A stretch of 64,000 nucleotides of DNA from Ostrinia nubilalis (taxonomy: Eukaryota > Arthropoda > Insecta > Lepidoptera > Crambidae): contig NC_087104.1 of NCBI RefSeq assembly GCF_963855985.1, positions 8,184,001-8,248,000 on the forward strand. The letters run 5' to 3'. Below are positions 25,701 to 39,200 of the stretch, one piece after another. A model generated the notes under the pieces. It did no database searches and was not told the origin of the DNA. It saw only the letters and a program-made list of their open reading frames with translations. The position numbers were made by a program, and so were the translations under genes. Numbering within the stretch: the stretch's first letter is position 1; the number at the start of each line of letters is the position of its first letter.

Positions 25701-28700
25701 TTCATGATCCTCGCGTGGTCCAGACCAAACACATTGTGCGTCATTTCAGGGATCGGATCATCGATGAAGGACATCTCTTCCTCAACCTGCTTTATTTTAG
25801 CCTAAAAACAACGTTGCGTATTTACAAAATGCGGACGTATTTACTAAATTATTCATAACTCCTCTCATTACATATTCCCACTGACGTATTGCTTGAATCG
25901 AATTAGTATCCAGTAATAGAATTGGACTTTACCGTCGGAAACTTGGAATAGTTTGCGCCAAAGGTAAGGTAACTTAGTTACCGTACTAACTCATTATTAT
26001 ACTATGGTACTACTAAATAATTAAGTAATAAATAAATAAGTAATTACTTATATCAATTTATATATGCAAAATAATAATTATTAAATTCTTGCTCCAATTT
26101 TAGGTCAGTCTTTAAGCAAAGTTTTGGAATCCTACCAGAGACCTAATGGCTTAAGAGACAATTTATAAGTACAGCTGAGAGTCAAATAAGTTGTCTGCAA
26201 TGGCAGATTGTTAAAATAAGATGTAAGTTACTCTGCTCTGTGCCAACGGCTCTATAAGTCGGAAGCTTGTCATTCGCTAAAACAAATTAGCCACATGATT
26301 GACAAAAAAAAATGGACCAGGACCAGACGACACATTTTACTATGTATGCTAATTCAAAATGTCCATAGTATTTTTAGCGACGGACTTAGTTCAGTACACC
26401 TAGGTAGGTACATACTTGACTTATTTATGTGTTTGACATCAAAATTCAAGTCAAAATTATTGTGCCCATTTAGTTGATACATATTTTCTTATTAGCATAG
26501 ATACTACAAATATGAACGTCTCCTGCTTGGCCAAGATTCGCGCCGTGATATAATCTTATCGATGATTTTAGACGACAAATGTATAGACTTATCGCGTAAA
26601 ATCGATAAAATGCCGCGATAGTTTCATTAAATGAAATGAAAAAAAAAATTACTTGACAGTTTACACTTACTTTCATTTCGGGCGATAGATTTTTGTTCAA
26701 TGTGAAGTTGGTCTTGAGCAAATGCCCCATTTCAGTCGCTTCATAGTCCTCGCCATAGTCGGCTATTGCAAGGCGGCGGTCCAAATCTGCCACCAACGCC
26801 TCTTGTTTATCTAAAAAAACCAAACGAATTAAGAACCTCTTCCTTTTTTAAGTCAGTTAAAAAAAGAAACGTCGATAAATAAAAATATTATTGACGGCAA
26901 CCGCCCTAGGTGATCGCTATAGAACAGTGGTTCTTAACCGGTGGTCCGCGGACCACTGGTGGTCCCTGAAGGCATTCCTAGTGGTCCACGAAGACATCGT
27001 AATAAACAAGTGACATGACGTGATGAGTCGAGTCAACACAACGCAAACGACGCATAGTGGGCGAGAAATCGACCTCCACTTTCATAGGATTTTGAAAAAT
27101 AGTGGTCCCTGACAAGACAGAAATTTGGTAAAATGGTCCCTCGTGACTTAAAGGTTAAGAACCACTGCTATAGAAGAACTACCTTTGGCCCGCGAATTCG
27201 TCGGTGTACGTAGCTAATTTTCCATTTTGATTTTATAATATTGTGAAGTTTAGTGAAGCACCGTCCCCAGTAGGTCCCGCGTAAAGGACTAATAAATATC
27301 TTCCTAAACTTTATGTGTGATTATGTGTCTGTATATCAAAATTGTTTGTTTCCCTAATATATATAAATAAATAAAAATAAACTTTCGCATTGCTAAAATA
27401 ATATTTTCTATGAACTGCGAGTCATAAACGAACGCGGCGCTTAACGGTCGCAGTTTATATCAAATACCTACACAGTCATGAAATATTGGTGTTTCATGAC
27501 GTCTGCCTACTATTGCCATTGAACGCTAGACTAGATGCTTGATAATAATGTAAAATTTCCCCTTCTGGCTATGGCCATGCGGCCACGTAATACAGTTGTA
27601 CCAAGTTTATTGGACGATATAAAAGAGTACGGCTAAGTGATTGATCCAGTCTCCTGGGTGCGTCCAGAATTGATAGGAAATCACAGCCGAGTATGCGCGC
27701 GCACTTGTCAGGCTGTCGGCGGCCCTAATCCGACTCCGCTTAATTAGATGGGAGAGAAATGGCGACGACTATTTTGCAGTATGCTGAAAACTAACGACAG
27801 ATCTGTATTTAGGTAGTAGGTAGTAGAACGAATTGTACGTATCAACCTTTGTCCTACTGAAAAATTGTAGAATAATATTTTTTCATACGAAAGGTTTGTA
27901 ATGACGATGACGCCAAATCAGAGAAGCGTCAAACAAGTATCTAAATTGAATCGAGAACTTGTACCGTGCTTGTACTGTCCTCTTAGACAAAGTAAGATAA
28001 TAAGTATGAGACAGTTTAAAATTCCGAGATCTAAATTCAATATGTCACAAGTGCTTCTTTGTTTGGGGAAGACAACAGAGCTTATGGCTGTTTAATATCA
28101 CATAGGGAAAACTCATAATTATTATTACCAAAAATACACAATGAAGCCCTCACAGATAATATGAGTTATCTGCAAATATATGACATTACTTTCTCCCACA
28201 ACCAAGAGGCAAATATGATCTACCAATTAACTTTACCTTTTATTGCAAAAAAACCTAAATTAAAACCCCATCCCATTTAAAACTCAATTCTTATTTTTCT
28301 CCTCTCTGATCAATTCTTAGCAATAATTTTACTTTTAGTTTATGGCAATAAAATTTAACTACATATTAACCCAGGTCCAGGTTGATCAGACTAATAATAT
28401 AGCACTGTAGGTAGTTTTGATGGTCAGAAATAAAGTTGATTTGATTGCAAGACTTTGTATGGCAGACCATGTAGTGCGAATTATGCATAGAAACTAAATA
28501 GTAACTACTGCCCCATTCATTCTCTGTTGCAGTACTGCAGAGGTTTACATACTGAGGCTGAACAACCAGCCATAGAAATGTACTAGCTTTAAGAAAATCA
28601 AAATCCACATTTATCTTGGTAATAAACTACCAGACTTAAAAAAAGCATATTGCTCATCAGGTTTGTGACACAGTATACTTATCAATAACTTAGAAGAGCA

Positions 28701-29736
28701 GACAGCAGGAGGCCCACAGAGGATGTATTTGACAAATTGATAACATTGGTATCATTTAAGTGTGCATTTTGTTTACATAATTGTAAGTTATTTGTATTCT
28801 GTTACTTAATCTATATTTCTGTATAGTAAATAATACTAACCTTTAACAAAAGTAATGTGTGGTACCACTCCCATGACCCTCAAAGTCGACAACTCATGCC
28901 TCAGCGCTCCTGAAACTTTCTTGAGTGCCAACTCTGTTTCCTCATCAGTAGAGTTGCCTTTGCAGACCCAGAAAACATTGACAGTTTGAAAATCTGGTGT
29001 CACAGTCACCTATAAAAGGAATAACAGATGTAAAATAAGTGTTGCATTACATACTTTTATACAGTAGCGGCGTAAGGGGGGGGGGGGGGGGGGCGGTGGG
29101 GGCGGTCCGCCCCGGGTGCCAAGCATCAGGGGGTGACACAAGTCGTGCAGATTAGTTTCAATCTTCGAATCGGTAGGTTAGTAATCCGTCAGTGTGGCAG
29201 CTCACTAACAGTGCACCCATTAGCAGTGTGACTCGTTTGGGTGTGCCTCGTTGGGAACAAGACTTTATTTCCACAGAGATAATATGCTAAAGTTTATGGG
29301 CCTAATACTTTTAAATTACACATTGATTTCTTATTAAATTGCAATTTATCACCTTTGAAATTTCTATCCCTCTTCCTACAATGTCCATAGCCACAGTTCC
29401 CGTAGACATTATATCGGTTATCTGCTTCATGAACATCTTGTTCAGCATGGCTACTCTGCGTACTGCTCGCTTTCCAGGCTCATTTGTAGTCTTTGTCAAG
29501 CTCTTTACAGAAGGTAGTGCATTTTCTTCAAATCGTATACCTGGATACCATTGCCTGAAAGAAAATTCAAATTAACTCAAAACTTAACCTCTCTAAATTT
29601 TGAAATGAAATTAATTTAATGAAAGTGGAACTTACTTTTTGGTTTTTGGACTTATCATTTTGGTTAGCTTCAGACCTTGCTTTTTTAGGCTAAAAACTGT
29701 GCTGGTAACATGGTAAAATCGCCGAAAAGTCGTCAT
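22760..29736 (-). CDS. Mitochondrial ribosome-binding factor A
   Basis: Six exons give 355 residues: 29636-29736, 29353-29554, 28841-29009, 26671-26810, 25544-25801, 22760-22957, all with GT/AG borders and consistent phase. The N-terminus (MTTFRRFYHVTSTVFSLKKQ) is basic and lacks acid, as in mitochondrial targeting peptides. Residues about 60-155 form the RBFA KH-like fold, including KRAVRRVAMLNKMF, IEISKVTVTPDF and FWVCKGNSTDEE. RBFA binds helix 44/45 of the small-subunit rRNA during maturation; the metazoan form acts on mitochondrial 12S rRNA. Length is close to the human protein. The C-terminus is an Asp/Tyr-rich tail. It shares a promoter region with Rbf (divergent, 497 bp between start codons). 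Introns hold a hAT element and a SINE-like repeat. Confidence 0.92.
25270..25510. repeat. SINE-like / interspersed repeat pair in RBFA intron 5
   Basis: 25270-25350 ends in a CGCCGGGTCAGCTAAT phrase typical of a very abundant lepidopteran repeat. It is followed at 25370-25510 by a tRNA-like B-box variant (GCGGGTTCCGAACCCC) and a tail shared with 40115-40190 (GACTATTnTGGTG, then AGCTTACCAC and GCGGGTTAAT-type words), which suggests a tRNA-derived SINE family present twice in the window. Confidence 0.55.
26925..27177. mobile_element. hAT-type miniature element in RBFA intron 3
   Basis: The ends CAGTGGTTCTTAACC and GGTTAAGAACCACTG are inverted and flanked by the perfect 8-bp duplication CTATAGAA (26917-26924 and 27178-27185). 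GTGGTCC words recur inside. CAGTGGTTCTyAACC is a common terminus of hAT (Charlie-like) elements. No transposase frame. Confidence 0.92.
29065..29290. mobile_element. Possible hAT-like element end with a long G-run
   Basis: CAGTAGCGGCGTAAG resembles one hAT terminus and is followed by about 20 G and a GC-rich segment. I could not find a matching right end or an 8-bp duplication, so this may be a fragment. It lies in RBFA intron 2. Confidence 0.35.
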
Positions 29737-30233
29737 TTGGAATAGTAAAACAACTTTAATTTTACAAATATAAAACAACAACCTTCAAGTTTGCGTACTG
29801 TATTAGATTACTTTACTTTTTAGCCGTAACTGTTTACAAATAAACAAATTAACTCTTTAGAGCCGTAAATATATTTTCAAATCAAAGTAATCGCAAGAAA
29901 GAAAAACAAAACAAACGTTTGCAAACTTTTTACCAAAGACAACAAATTGTTTTGATAGTTTTGACATGTGCCACAGATAGATAATGCTATAAAATAATGC
30001 AACACCTATTTACACTGATACATAGATTTTGTCTATGACTGAAATGAAAAGAATGTTGCAAAGTTGTTTCCAGCCTTATTCCATAGACAATTACAAATGG
30101 CGTGGGTGGATTCCCGCTTCCCGCCAAGAAGCTGTCAATTGTCAAAAAATCGAGGCAAGTTGCTTGGAAGTAGGGGTTATTTATTTTCTTTATTTTATTG
30201 TATTAGTAAAAATCAGTGATAAAAATTTTGACG
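29737..30233. promoter_or_regulatory. Shared promoter between RBFA (minus) and Rbf (plus)
   Basis: The two start codons face away from each other 497 bp apart, with no other gene between. The segment contains the E2F-type sites described separately at 30111-30127, about 107 bp upstream of the Rbf ATG. A divergent promoter could co-express a mitochondrial ribosome factor with a cell-cycle regulator; this is inference from layout. Confidence 0.6.
30111..30127 (+). promoter_or_regulatory. Two adjacent E2F-type binding sites
   Basis: TTCCCGC (30111-30117) is directly followed by TTCCCGCCAA (30118-30127). Both fit the E2F/DP consensus TTTSSCGC core, the second very well. RB-family proteins repress E2F targets, and promoters of RB-family genes in other animals carry E2F sites, so negative autoregulation is plausible here. 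Confidence 0.6.
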
Positions 30234-33200
30234 ATGGCGAAACCTGAAGAGAATGAAGAATATTGGATTGAAAAGATGAATGTGTTGTGCTCAGATTTGA
30301 ATGTAGACCCTGCTGCTGCGAAAAAGTCTAAGGAATCATTTTTAGAAATTAAACGAAATTATACTTTGGATGTAAGTATTATAAATTAATTGAGTTCTTA
30401 AATGGTCTTTCAAACCGTACTTGCCAAGCTTAAATCTCTACCCGAGTTCTAAGATCAATCGTGGTATTTACTTGAATGTTTAGGGTTATTGTAAACAACC
30501 AGTTGTAATGGTATTTTAGTCCTATTGTTTTGTATTTAGAGCAACTGAAATGATTACATTTGACACTCAGAACGTAAAAACACTCAAAAAGTTAATATTT
30601 AATTAAATATTTATTCTTTTTTGTACCACAGTGTCTGCAATGTCTTAAGATGAACATGATTTCAGGGTGATTCTTTACATTGGATGGCTTGTGCTATGTA
30701 CGTAGCGTGTCGAACATCGATGACTCCAACAGTCCAGTCGGGATCAGCTGTAGAGAGCAATTGTGTGAGCCTCACAAGGCTACTAAGACTATGCAACATA
30801 AGGTGTGTATCATTTCTAGCTGTTATGTGTGTTTTAAAGGCAGATGAGTCATAGAAAACATATTACTGATTACCTAATAGGCTGCTTTTAGCTCAGATAT
30901 TTAATAACAATAGTTTTTGTGTTTAATTTATTCATTACTCTTCAAATTAAATATGATTATGATTGATGATGATATTTTGATAAGCCTAATTCTTATCTCT
31001 AGTTTTGCATGATACCATATATTTGAGATGTGGCGTTGGTTTCTAATATTAAACTCTTAAGACATGTATTTTTTATCCTGCACCAGGAATAACAACAATA
31101 TGGGCTTGTTTTTTTTTTACAGTTTGATCCAGTTTTTCACAAAAATCAAGAATTGGATGGAAATGGCATCAATGCCAAATGATTTCAAAGAAAGGATTTC
31201 ACGGTTGGAACACAAATTTGCAGTTTCAACTGTCTTGTTTAGGAACTTCCAACCTATGTTTCAAGAAATATTCTCTGGTTTGACCAATGAGACAATCAAA
31301 TCAATGAATATCAAAAGTAAAAAACACAAGTAAGTATATGCTTTGTGTGACTAAAAAAAAAAATAATATTAAAAAAGCAACTAAGACTGGCCCAGTTTCC
31401 ACCAAGGCAGAGCAGAGAAATGTTTTGAATAACCAATCAGATTTCTTTCATTATTGGAAAATGAGTGGAAACAGAGCCTTAGGTTTTTAAGAAATCCAGA
31501 GTTTATATATTTTTTCCTCTTTTTAATCTATCTGCGATCAGCCATCAGCCTTGAATTTATAATTATTAATTGTGGTTTTTTCAGATGGCAACCATGTTCA
31601 GCAAATGCACTGTTTGAGTTCACATGGTGCCTGTACATATGTGTGAAGGGAGAGTTCCAGAACTCCACAGACCTTGTGGACATGTATCACATGCTGCTTT
31701 CATGCCTGGACTTTGTGTTCTCCAATGCATTCATGGCCAGGCGGATTGACTTGATCAACCCAAGTTTTAAAGGTAATTTTTATAAACACTAAGGCTGAGT
31801 TGCATCACCTTAACTTTAACTGTAACTAAAGTTTAAACCGGTGTTTTCGTATGGAGTTTGACAGACTTTTGACGTTTTTTATGGTTAAAGTAAGATGAAG
31901 CAATCCAGCCTAAATATTTTCTGAATCATAATTCCTGGATTGATAAATCTCACTGTTTTCAGTAACTTCAGTCATGATAAATTCTAATATTTCCATTCAG
32001 AGTTATAACAATTTTCATTGACTTCATTGAAATTAGATAGACATTTTTCCATGTAAATTGTTGCTAAATGGTGCATAAATTGTAAGATAAAGTAAAATTA
32101 TTTATTTCTAGGATTACCAAGTGACTGGCTTCAAGACGAGTTTGAAGTGCCTAAGAAGCCCCCTTGCATCATGTCAACGCTTACTGAAATCAAGTCTGCG
32201 TTACCAGTTGAAGCGGCCGCAATGAAGGAATATAAATGGAAACCGGTCATCAAAGCTTTTTTTAAGAAAGGGGTATGTAACAAAGTGAATTATAAACATG
32301 GAGATATATTTTTAGAGTCAAGTATAAATCCAGGAATACGCGCCCCACCAATTTTTGGTCGAGGGAAGCGCGTGGTGCGGGAAGTTTGATCCGAGTAATC
32401 TGAGCGTCTTTATTGTAGTGTGCGTGTGCCGATAACACTCAAACGTTAGCGGAATAATGGCGGGGCGCGTATTCGTGGATGAAACGATCTTATATGATTA
32501 CTTTTTTATAACTTCTGTTTCTTACAGATTCTCAAGGGTAACAGTGACCAGCTCCTTGGACTCTTAGATGTAGCACACTTTGATACCAATCTGAAATCAT
32601 TGAACAATCTGTATGAAACTTATGTTCTGAGTGTTGGAGAATTTGATGAGAGAATATTTTTGGGTAAGCAATGAAACCTTTTTGTGATAAATATGGAAAA
32701 ATAAAAAATAAATTTTGTTGTTTGTTTGACAAGTGGTGGTTTGACAACTAAATATTATTGAAACACTTGAAATTATTTATTTTCATTTTTTGAGTAGAAA
32801 AAAATGTCTCTCTTCTGTTTGAATCCTATTCTAACATGTTTAGTTGATTATGAAGGTTGGTTATTAATGAGATTGTCCTTATATCTGTAAATTTGTTTGG
32901 ATACATATAGAAATTAATTCCTTTCTTTCAGGTGAACATGCAAATGAGCAGATTGGTACCAAGAGCAATCCTGCAGTATCCGGTGATGAGATATCGCAAG
33001 TTATTTCTACATTCGGACCTGTAAGTACTGAAAACCTGCTACCTATCCACCTTATGGGTGGATGTCCCACTGCGTTTTCCGGTATGCGGCCTCCATTCCA
33101 GAACCCTGCTGCCGTCAGTTCTGCGTACTATGTGCCCTACCCATTGCCACTTCAGCTTGCTAATCCGTCGGGCTATGTCAGCGACTTTAGTTCGTTTACG

Positions 33201-36200
33201 GATTTCCTCATTTCTGATTCGATCTCGTAAAGAAACACACGTTTTGAAAGAAAGAAACATTTATTACGATGAACATCACTTTCACATTAGGGCGTTAGTA
33301 GCGCGACTGCAGCGCGGCAACGGCGTTTTTATAATGTGAAGGCATGCATCCGCTGTCATACACTATGAAATTTTCGGCAGCGCGTCTGTCGCGCGTGTCG
33401 CGCTGCTAAATCGCGTAAATGTGAAAGCGGTCTTAGTGTGCAACTTAGGGCTTCTGTATTAGAGATGGGTTATACTAGGTAAATTTGATACTAGGTGCAC
33501 CTATTCCTAGTATTTATTAATACTCGATCCAAATACCTATTCCACCTAGTACGTAGTAATTTAGCATACTTGACGCGACTAGTGCGGACTAATCCACGTA
33601 ATATGACTTTAAAGTACATTTTTTTTTAAGATACAACCGTAGTATTAATAATGCAATTTGAAATTGAATAATAATTCCTCCCTTCATACTTGAACAAGCA
33701 TAGGACTGTCAACTTAAAAGTTGGCGTATTTAAAAGATATAAATTTCATAAAAATATTTACATATTTTTTCTTATTTACATGAATATGGTTTGACTACGT
33801 TTGTGTGCGTTTGCTTCGTCGCGCTCAAATTTGTTTGGTCAGACAGAGACGGAGTGAATCTCTACGTTCGCACATAAGCTTAGCGAGAAATACTAGGTGC
33901 GCTTAATACACGACTACGCATTACGCAATAATAACCTCTATTATTTTGATGGTAGGGTCGGAAATCGTGTAATTTATAAAATACTAGGTGGATCAAGTAT
34001 TTAAAAAATTGGAATAGGTGCCGCCTAGTACTGTAAAATACCTAGTGTGTGGATCTGTTCTAGTAAATACGTCTCATCTCTATTCTGTATAAGGCCTATT
34101 TTTCCGTGTGATTGAGTGTAATGTATCTTGTATTCCCTCAGAGCGGGCGCGCGTGCCCCGACACGCCGCTGACGGGCCGCGGGTACCTGGGCGCGGCGCG
34201 CGAGGCGCTGACGCCGGTGTCGGAGGCGCACAACAGCCTGGCGCGCCTGGCCGCCTACACGCGACACGCCAAGCCCATGCCCTCGGCGCACCTGCTGCGC
34301 CTGTTCGCGTGAGTACAGCTGGTGCAGGACCTGATCAGACGCCGGTGTCGGAGGCGCACAACAGCCTGGCGCGCCTGGCCGCCTACACGCGACACGCCAA
34401 GCCCATGCCCTCGGCGCACCTGCTGCGCCTGTTCGCGTGAGTACAGCTGGTGCAGGACCTGATCAGACGCCGGTGTCGGAGGCGCACAACAGCCTGGCGC
34501 GCCTGGCCGCCTACACGCGACACGCCAAGCCCATGCCCTCGGCGCACCTGCTGCGCCTGTTCGCGTGAGTACACCTGGTGCAGGACCTGATCAGACGCCG
34601 GTGTCGGAGGCGCACAACAGCCTGGCGCGCCTGGCCGCCTACACGCGACACGCCAAGCCCATGCCCTCGGCGCACCTGCTGCGCCTGTTCGCGTGAGTAC
34701 AGCTGGTGCAGGACCTGATCAGACGCCGGTGTCGGAGGCGCACAACAGCCTGGCGCGCCTGGCCGCCTACACGCGACACGCCAAGCCCATGCCCTCGGCG
34801 CACCTGCTGCGCCTGTTCGCGTGAGTACAGCTGGTGCAGGACCTGATCAGACGCCGGTGTCGGAGGCGCACAACAGCCTGGCGCGCCTGGCCGCCTACAC
34901 GCGACACGCCAAGCCCATGCCCTCGGCGCACCTGCTGCGCCTGTTCGCGTGAGTACAGCTGGTGCAGGACCTGATCAGACGCCGGTGTCGGAGGCGCACA
35001 ACAGCCTGGCGCGCCTGGCCGCCTACACGCGACACGCCAAGCCCATGCCCTCGGCGCACCTGCTGCGCCTGTTCGCGTGAGTACAGCTGGTGCAGGACCT
35101 GATCAGACGCCGGTGTCGGAGGCGCACAACAGCCTGGCGCGCCTGGCCGCCTACACGCGACACGCCAAGCCCATGCCCTCGGCGCACCTGCTGCGCCTGT
35201 TCGCGTGAGTACAGCTGGTGCAGGACCTGATCAGACGCCGGTGTCGGAGGCGCACAACAGCCTGGCGCGCCTGGCCGCCTACACGCGACACGCCAAGCCC
35301 ATGCCCTCGGCGCACCTGCTGCGACTGTTCGCGTGAGTACAGCTGTTTCATTTTCTGTCTTTTTTCCGTATACTTTCGTTGTTCTCTAAGTGATGTTCAT
35401 TGTAATAAATATTTCTTTCTTTCTCTTTCTTTCTTTCTTCCTTTCTTTAATAGCCTGTGGCCTAATTCACGTAATTTGACAGTCAAGATCTCGCTGACGT
35501 TCAGAATTCGTTCCATTGAAAAACAGTTCTAAATCCGTATTCACAAGGGTCGTTTTCATAGAACGATTACTCGATAGGATCGCAACTCAGTGTTTTGTTG
35601 TCGTTGAAGTTTTGTTACGTGAATAAGGCTACTGATCAGCAGTTGGTGATAAAAACCTATGTATAGCTGCAGATCCGGGCAACAGATAAACGTTAAGAAA
35701 GAATGAAGGTAGTCGGTGGCCGCCACTAGCAATTTAGGGGTGCTTCAATTTATCATAGATTTGTATCGAATGAGTAACAAAAGATGTAACAGCAACTATC
35801 AGAAAGTTGAAATGGAGATGGACAGGACACACAATTAGAGGAAAAGAGAAATGGTCTAAATCTACAATGAACTGGTTCACAAGGCAGTTTAAGCGAAAAC
35901 AGGGAAGGCCACCAAGAAGATGGGTAGATGAAATAAAGGCCACAGCTGGAGGTGGATGGGCAACAGTTGCAGGAGATAGAGGAGAGTGGAAACAGTTGGA
36001 GGAGGCCTTTGCCAAAAAAGGCACACAGACAAGTGTCAATTAGAATAATATTGAACTCAATCAATTTTAAACTCTGTATGTCTGAATAAAGGCTTATATT
36101 ATTATTATATTATATTATTATTATTATGTATGGAATGGCTGCCACTACACTGGCGACATGTCGTGAATATTGAGTCAAACATGAATGGCCCGTGACCGTG

Positions 36201-39200
36201 TTTCGCGAACACTAAGTCATGAGTGGACTCCGCTTGTTACTCGTGGCGATTCCATACAAAAACACGTTTTAAATCATGTGACTTGTCGCTATTACGTAAT
36301 TACTCAAGTTAAATAATAGTAATCATAAAGTGTTGTTTTAATATTTATATTAATTCCAGTGAATGTGGAGTCAACGAAGAAACCATCAACAACAATATAA
36401 TACAACCATGCAACGGTTGGATGGAACAGTTCGCGAATAGCCTGAGGGAGTCCAACTGCAGTGAGCAGACCATTCAGTTCCGCTGTAACATGGTCACGTG
36501 CTTGTACTACAAAGTTTTCGAACATATCATTAGGGAGGAACACAGGAAAAAGCCACAAGTGTCATTACAAGTAAGTGTTATTTTCAAAATTTTTAACTAA
36601 ATATTACACAATAAAATTTAAAGCATGCTATAATTCAGAAATTGAATTTTTAGACTACCATTTTGATAGCCACTATTTCTTGTCATAATTTTTCTTTGTT
36701 GTACTTTTCTGCACAAAATTGAAATTGAAGATTTTCTCACCCATAGATGGCTCTATGTATGTTCACAAACTTATTTCCTTTCCAGATGCTACTAACGCAA
36801 GAGACGTACCAACTCACAGTGTACGCGTGTTGTACAGAAGTGGTTTTACACGCGTACGGCGTGCACTCGCTTCGCTTTCCTCGCGTGCTCCAAATATACG
36901 GCCTTAGCGCCTTCCACTTCTATAAGATCATTGAGCTCGTAGTCCAAGCCGTCGTAGAAAAACTCAGCAGAGACGTCATCAAGCATCTGAACACAGTGGA
37001 AGAGGAAGTTCTAGAGTCACTGGTCTGGACCTCAGACAGCCCCCTGTGGGACCAACTGGCTAAATACCCTGTGCCTGCATCGACAGACGTCTACGTTCAA
37101 GAATCGCCCTTAAGTCGCCGGAATAATAGTCAGTATTCAGTGCCATTATAACCAATTTGTATTTAAAAAAATATATTCCACAGATTGATCGTTCCTCACG
37201 TTTACAGATTCTATCCTGTCACTCGAATCTGCAGCTATAGATAGGTTTTTGTCTCCGATGGCTGATCAGACGAAGAGACAGCTGTTCAAAGACAATATCA
37301 AACCTGGGCAATCACTTTTAGGTAATTTTTCACAATACATCATTTCATTTTTCATCATTATGTTCCACCAATATTTGTATTTTTAGTTAATTGATAAAAA
37401 TAACATACTAAAATGAAGTTACATGTTTTCAGCTGTAAAATCAGAACCAAATTCATCAGAACCGTCCACAAGTGCTTCCAATGGCGATCCTTCACTTACT
37501 CCTAAGAAATCGAACAATTCACTAAATCTGTTCTTCAGAAAGGTAAGAATTGTGATATAATTTAAAAAGATAAACCCTTTTTATTTTTTCCAGTTGCTGT
37601 AGTAATTTTAAATAACTAGTAGAACATCTATGTCAAAAAATCTGGGAATAATTTCATAACTCTAGCATACACAGCACTCGAGCATAGATTATGTCCTATG
37701 ATTGATCTAAATATTGAAATACAACTGATATCTTGAGATTAAATCGAGTTCTAAGCGATTATTCCCAGTTGCCCCAACAAGTGTCGCTGCTGTGTTTTAT
37801 AGTCGTTTTGTAATGACGTTTTTCATAAGTAGTGGAGACTTGGTAATTTTTGTAAATAAATTCCCATTTGCCCCCCAGTGGGGTCACTGGTGGGGACAAC
37901 TGGGAATAACTGGTTTTAAACATCAATTCATTCTTTTAGCATTAAATCCACCTTTTGTTCGCTATTTGTGCGATAAAGTGTTTAAATAAAATAAATAAAT
38001 AGAAGCAAAACACTTAACTAATCCGCCCTTTCAGTTCTACAGCCTGTTGTTCGCTATTTGTGCGATAAAGTGTTTAAATAAAATAAATAAAGTTAAAGAC
38101 TTACCTAATCCGCCTTTTCAGTTCTACAGCCTGGCAGTGGTGCGTATGAATGATTTATGCGCGAGACTACGGCTGGCCGGCGACGAGCTCAAGCGAAAAA
38201 TCTGGACGTGCCTCGAGCACGCGCTCATGAAGCAGTCGCAGCTCATGCGCGACCGCCATCTTGACCAGATCCTCATGTGCACCGTCTACGTCGTTTGCAA
38301 GGTAATAACAATAAATAACCGGTCTACTGCGCCATCTAGTCCCGAACTAAACAAAGCTTGTACTAGATAACATTATAGATCGTTTCTTTCGCCCACCATT
38401 CATCCGCTAATATCTGGGTGTTATCGGTACACGCTAAATCATCCATGAGTGCACACGCACACTACAATAATGACGCCCGGATTGCTCGGATCAAAAAGTG
38501 GTGGGGCGCGTCTTCGTGGATGAAACGATATACCTACACTGAGCTCTGTCTAAATCAAAATTATTTTTTTCCAGGTATCAAATAACGCAAACAATCCTGT
38601 GGAAAGAACATTTGCAGAAATCATGAGATGTTACAGACAGAGACCTTTAGCTGATAATCATGTTTATAGATCTGTGTTAATCACCCCTGCGACTGAAGAC
38701 AGTAAGTGTGATATTTTCAAATTATGTTTTCAACTGTGTTAATTAGTTAAAATTACATTAATCAATTAAATCAATTAAATTTGTTTCAGGCCCTGCAGAA
38801 AGAAGTGATTTAATCAAGTTTTATAATAAAGTTTATGTGCAATGTATGCAAGACTTCGCTCTTAGATTTGCAGGAAGACAAAAAGAGGTGAGTCCCTTAT
38901 TGCTATCGTATTCCAATGCTATAAGAACCGTAACCGAATTGTAGCCAGCACATCAAACTGTTCATGTTGCAAAGTAATTTAAAGTATTGAAACTAATATG
39001 CCATTGTCACAATTTTATCAATTTTGTAATGAAACTGATTCGCATTAAGTGAAGATTATTTCAAACGGAAGTACAACCAAAAACAAAAGCGGCACTTCTT
39101 ATGTTACTTTTTTAACATTAGGCGTGGTGACGTAACTATATCATCCAAGGCCCATGGCAAATTCTGCTCTTGGGGTATCTAGGGTTATTTTTCCCGGGGC

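Noticed and set aside
29075..29095. Long G-run as a telomere-like or G-quadruplex gene element
   Set aside because: It sits in a probable hAT-like repeat in an intron, and homopolymer length is error-prone in assemblies.
34309..34338. 30-nt mini-introns between exon 8 copies
   Set aside because: Too short for spliceosomal introns and lacking a pyrimidine tract; joining copies would also shift the frame (98 nt units).
34210..35343. CRISPR-like array or a repeat-protein gene
   Set aside because: Units are contiguous 128-bp copies without variable spacers, and each contains an in-frame stop made by the splice donor.
34025..35351. Minus-strand frames with repeated Arg/His-rich segments
   Set aside because: Antisense shadows of the Rbf exon 8 array; no independent coding signal.
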